A stretch of 64,000 nucleotides of DNA from NCBI GenBank assembly GCA_034440575.1, contig JAOTOL010001273.1:455371-519370 (forward strand), given 5' to 3'. A model generated the notes under the pieces. It was given only the letters and a program-made list of their open reading frames with translations, was not told the DNA's origin and did no database searches. Each line of letters opens with the position of its first letter. The stretch's first letter is position 1. A program made the translations under genes and the position numbers. This DNA is from Imbricaverruca yamaguchii. Taxonomy: Eukaryota; Arthropoda; Thecostraca; Neoverrucidae. Shown piece after piece: positions 60,201 through 64,000 of the stretch.

Positions 60201-61014
60201 AATATTCCGTATGAGTGATGGATGAGAGACAACACTCTTTAGGAGACAACACACTTTATTTCATGTCTGGAAGTTAGATACAAAAATGGGCATGTCCCCA
60301 ATCTTAGCTGTTGTGTGCAGTACCTCACATTTCTGTCTTACTTTTGAAAATAACACAGGGCTTCCAGTGGCCTTGTCATGCGTGTACAAAATGGATCAGG
60401 CATAGCTCCTCGCTTGGTCCCCGAAAGCCCCTCCGTGAGGCTTCGTTGCCCACCGCTTCTGATCGACATTACGATTAAGCTATACTTGAATCAATATCTT
60501 ACTTGAATCAAACCCATTTACTTGTACATACCTACCAATATCTCCTCCAAAGCCGACTCTGATCCTCCTACGCTGGAAATTATTATTCTTCCACTATAGG
60601 AAGTTAAAAGAAATCAACAATGATATGATGGTGTGATGGCTTGCTTTGTCGGCATGTTGAAGCCTACCACAAACCACCTTCTTTCCTACGTTGGAGCCGC
60701 CTCTTAACTCCCAAGTATGACCAATTTATGTACATACTTAGCAACGGAAAATCGTTCGAGATTGAATCATTCGTCTTTCTATTCGAGTTGGAATCATTCC
60801 AATCTTTTTTTTCACTTCTTTTAAGCGTTGGAACTGGCTTCCAACTCCCTGGCATATCTTCACCATATAATAATGTTAGAAACGGCGCAACCATGGTTCG
60901 ATTGAATCACGGCCTGTCTCTCTATTCGAGTTGGAATCATTCCAATCTGTCGCTTTTGTTCTCGATTCTGAGATCGAGGGGAGAGGTCGATTTACCCTGA
61001 ACAGTCACGGGCAG
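57293..61014. other. No recognisable gene; local duplications
   Basis: 57840-57985 is an imperfect tandem pair of about 70 bases. 58230-58390 and 58900-59165 share 'cattctgacgcttg' and 'gtgacacaatg' blocks. 'attcgagttggaatcattcc' occurs at about 60782 and 60924. Open frames here have no recognised domain. Confidence 0.4.
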
Positions 61015-61177
61015 ATAGAACCACGCCACCTGATGCCACGCCAGTGCACCATTTGTACAGCATTAAACCGCGCCTACGACCATGACGCAATCGTTCTGGG
61101 AGCCGCGACCTGTGGAGTGACCCTGGCCGCAGTGACGCTCGCAGCAGCAATCATGAGTGCGACTTCCGTCAGCCAAT
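61015..61177 (+). CDS. Possible exon with one membrane-spanning segment
   Basis: An open + frame contains MPRQCTICTALNRAYDHD, then a hydrophobic stretch AIVLGAATCGVTLAAVTLAA and AIMSATSVSQ. It ends at a consensus donor GTAAGT (61178). The CxxC before the helix and the Ala-rich helix are visible, but no family is recognised. The start could be an acceptor (GGGCAG before 61015, poor pyrimidine tract) or the Met codon at about 61033. Transcript evidence is lacking. Confidence 0.3.
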
Positions 61178-62080
61178 GTAAGTTGATAAGCTGACGGTTA
61201 CGCGTGTTGCAAAATCCATTCACGAAATTGTTGCTTTTGTTGCCAAAATCAAATATCAACCAGTTCTTTCCATGCACACCTAACAACCAAATGTGAGTTT
61301 AAATAACTACTTCAGTCACAGCAAACATGCAGGTGCTCGGAGCAATGCAAAACAAGTTGATGGCTCTGAGCTAATGCGGAGCGTAAGGCATTTTTAGAAA
61401 GGTTTAGGGAATACTACAAGTTCCTGAGGAAATTTCATGAGCGAGGCGAGGAGCTAAGGCAACGAGAAGATAGGTTCAACCCATAACAGTGTTGCAACAG
61501 ATATCTCCAAGGCCGCTGCACTGGTATGTACTTCCGCTTCATTAAAGCATATAAGGAAACCCTTGCATTTGCCTCTGACGATGATCGACAAACACACAGT
61601 GAATATCGAGGATTGCGAGGATGGGCGAGTTCGACATCTCATCCGCATTTTCTTCGGCAGTCTACCGTTGGAGGAACATGAGCATCTTCAGCATGTACGA
61701 TTACTGCGTGCGCTTTTGGTATCATTTCCCTAACGTGACGCAACGGTGGACGTTTTAGGTTGTTTAGCGCATCCCAGAGGCAGGGCTGGACATATCCATA
61801 TACTTGGGATGTGGTACCTCCCACCAACAAATTTTGTTGAGGTTTAGCATGACGTCTAAGCTGGTGGACTTGGCAACAATAGCCTGAGAAAAATTGTTCT
61901 CAACTCCATTTGAAAAGGTCTACTCTGCTTGATACGATAACGAAGTAGTTAGGGTCGCTGTCTTGACAGAGCATTCGTGCATGTGCAAATTCAATATCAG
62001 AACTCGAAGCATAAATAATGTTGCAAGAGGGAAGATAAAAAGTGTGTTGCTGGGATTATAGCTATGAACGACATACCCTT
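61178..62080. other. Unique sequence, nothing recognised
   Basis: Minus-strand frames at 61454-61648 and 61639-61830 look coding-like but match nothing I know. Confidence 0.35.
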
Positions 62081-62084
62081 CTAC

Positions 62085-62545
62085 CCCTGCAGGGTGTGAA
62101 CGCCAGACCTGTCCCTTTCTGGCAGTCGTGTGAACGACAGACGCCCCCGGCAGTAGCGTGAAGGCTAGACCTGTCTGTTTCCGGCAGTCGATGACGGGCT
62201 GGTCTACTACCCCGGCAGTGGTGTGAAGGCCAGACCCGTCTGTTTCCGGTTGAAGACAACCCCCCCCCCGGCAGTCAGCGTGAATGCCAGACCTGATCTT
62301 TCCGGCAGTCGTGAACTACAGACCCTTCTACCCCCGGCAGTAGCGTGAAGGCCAGACCTGTCTGTTTCTGGTGTCGTGTGAACGACAGACCCGTCTGCCC
62401 CCGGCAGGTGTGGTTGCCAGACCTGTCTGTTTCCCCGGCAGTCGTGAACGACAGACCTTCTACCCCGGCAGTAGTGTGAACGCCAGACCTGTCTGTTTCC
62501 GGCAGTCGTGTGATCGACGGGTCTGGTCTACCCCGGCAGTGGTGT
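62085..62545. repeat. About 60-bp array of two about 30-bp half-units (CCGGCAGTCGTGTGAACG)
   Basis: Alternates 'ggcagtcgtgtgaacgacagac' and 'ggcagtagcgtgaaggccagac' with CCTGTCTGTTTCC or C-rich joints. About 7-8 units, with copies missing small pieces. Confidence 0.88.
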
Positions 62546-63276
62546 CTCTGGGCGGCCCTCGGACGTGTTCCCAGTCGGCTCGTCACAGTCGACCGGTGAC
62601 CCCGTGACCTTTGCTCCACTCGCGGCGCCGGTCGCCCAATGCCGGTTCGTGGAGAGCGTACCAGCGTCGTCGGCAGGTTCCGGCACATGAGTAGTCGGCC
62701 CACAAACAAAATGATAGTGGTGTGCAGTCTCCGTTTACAGGCTGAGAAGATCCTGCCAAATGTTGAAACAACTGCCGGATGAGGAAATGCTAGTCATTCT
62801 CGTGCACGCTTTGTAAAACACCTTCATATTTGCACACTATAGCATGTATGTGGGATGTGCATGTAGCGCAGCATAGCACTCCGATTCCTGCCTGCACCTC
62901 ATTCTACTTCCTCTTTCATTGTCACGCCTCTTCATGATGGCAAAATAGGCAGCCCTGTGTTTCCGATCATCAGGTCAGGCACTACGCCATCACACATGTC
63001 TCCCTGTTTGGTTCAACTCTTGCCGCGTATTCCGGAACACGTTGCTCCAACCATTTGGAAATGTTGAACCAGCAGCACCGGCACTTCCCCATAGTCGGAG
63101 CTCGCTGTACCAAATCCATTCAGGAATGTTGTACCAACAATACTTCAGCTTCGGAACCGAAATGCGCATTAGCTTGCAGCATTATATTGCCGTGAGTTTC
63201 CACGGCGTAATTATCGACGCCCATCAAACAGCAGCCATCTTCGCCTTCATCTGCCAGTACCGCGATTTGACTCTTT
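62546..63276. other. Unique sequence, nothing recognised
   Basis: GC-rich to about 62700, then mixed. No domain was recognised. Confidence 0.35.
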
Positions 63277-63726
63277 TCAGATCACGTGATTAGCTGCGGC
63301 CGAAACATGGATCCAAAAAGCGAACTCATTTGAACCGTTCAATCCGCAATGCTGGGCAGACCAAACATGGATTACCTTCCGCGGGCTACTACATTTATGT
63401 CGAACTGATACACCTTGTCGCAACATTTTTGAGTTCAGTTTTCTCAGGTTATAGTTGTCACATGCATCATACATGATTCTCATCGGAGCACCATCACTTT
63501 CTTTCCTTGGCCTGGCTTTCATTGGTAGGGATCTTTTCGCTGCGCCCATCACCTTCTTGTTAGTTCTTCTTTCTTCAGCGATCTCCTTCCCGAGACTCTC
63601 TGCGCTTGCATAAAAGATGCTTTTTCCACAGGAGTATCTGCTGGCAACCCAGATTTCATTTCCTTCAGATGCGCGTATTTCCTCTCCTGGGAGAGCTCTT
63701 ACGGGGAATGGATGTACCGGTCTCAC
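63277..63726 (-). CDS. Hypothetical 149-residue open frame
   Basis: A minus-strand frame with a Lys/Arg-rich middle (EIAEERRTNKKVMGAAKRSL) and mixed composition. I recognise no family. Start and end are arbitrary, and the frame may be chance or a transposon fragment. Confidence 0.2.
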   Translation of the reverse strand: MRPVHPFPVRALPGEEIRASEGNEIWVASRYSCGKSIFYASAESLGKEIAEERRTNKKVMGAAKRSLPMKARPRKESDGAPMRIMYDACDNYNLRKLNSKMLRQGVSVRHKCSSPRKVIHVWSAQHCGLNGSNEFAFWIHVSAAANHVI

Positions 63727-63764
63727 GAGATATGATACCTTCAGTCTGGCATCACGAGCGCGCG

Positions 63765-64000
63765 TGCCGTGTCAGGCTGTAAGTTAGGCTGTCACGGCCA
63801 TGTCAGGGCCGGTCAGGGCCAGGCCAGGGCTGTGTCAGGGCCGTGTCAGGGCCGTGCCAGGGGCCAAATAGGGGCTGTGTCAGGGCTTTCGTGTCAGGTC
63901 CGTGCTCAGGTCCGTGCCGAAGCCGTGCTCAGATCTGTCAGGGCTGTGCTTCAGGGCTTGTGCTGTGGTCGTCAGGGCTGTGTCAGGGACGTGTCAGGGC
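63765..64000. repeat. 12-bp array (GTGTCAGGGCCG), cut by the window end
   Basis: Degenerate 11-13 base units of GTCAGGGC(T/C)GT, running to the last base of the window, so the true length is unknown. Confidence 0.92.

Overview
This is a gene-poor, repeat-rich piece of an invertebrate nuclear genome, most likely an arthropod and possibly a crustacean. The evidence is eukaryotic GT-AG exons, two exons of a Sidestep-type immunoglobulin protein (an arthropod axon-guidance family), a decayed stretch of TAACC repeats (the arthropod telomere motif), and very heavy microsatellite and minisatellite content. A short exon resembling the CIMIP2/FAM166 (UPF0605) ciliary family fits best with a lineage that has flagellated sperm, so I lean away from decapods, but weakly. 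No prokaryotic-style operon, CRISPR array, rRNA or intact tRNA gene is visible.

Host coding sequence is sparse. The best locus is the Sidestep-like Ig gene on the + strand. One exon at 27879-28011 carries the first Ig cysteine and the tryptophan core. The next, at 35315-35532, carries the second Ig cysteine and the family's conserved end. Their intron phases match across a 7.3 kb intron, and that intron holds most of the odd DNA of the middle of the window. A 76-bp exon at 54407-54482 is the second credible host exon. Three further candidates (33917-34180, 40903-41614, 61015-61177) are weak.

Mobile DNA is abundant. There are two families of TTAA-flanked, non-coding elements (A and B here). 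One B element sits inside an A element at 3.7-4.7 kb. There is a decayed LINE with endonuclease and reverse transcriptase remnants (19.9-22.8 kb), a tRNA-derived SINE (42.2 kb) with two further tail copies, and a DDE-transposase-like gene on the minus strand (46.2-47.7 kb) broken by single-base shifts and a fold-back. Two other dispersed families occur as inverted pairs: C at 42.8/48.3 kb, and one carrying a 16-18 bp array at 37.5/51.8 kb. A third, D, occurs twice at 9.3/30.6 kb in the same orientation and has been expanded into a 20-bp minisatellite in only one copy.

Simple repeats fill much of the rest: compound (TA)n(GT)n at 0.64-1.4 kb, a 50-bp array at 2.3-2.8 kb, a 41-bp array at 25.2-25.6 kb, a 24-bp array at 32.3-33.4 kb, a (TCTG)n tract of about 1 kb at 52.4-53.5 kb, and several degenerate GC-rich arrays from 54 kb to the end. 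The most interesting signals are splice-donor sequences multiplied inside the Sidestep intron, nuclear-receptor half-site pairs carried by the TTAA elements, and many near-perfect fold-back palindromes with tiny loops, which are either template-switch mutations or assembly artefacts.
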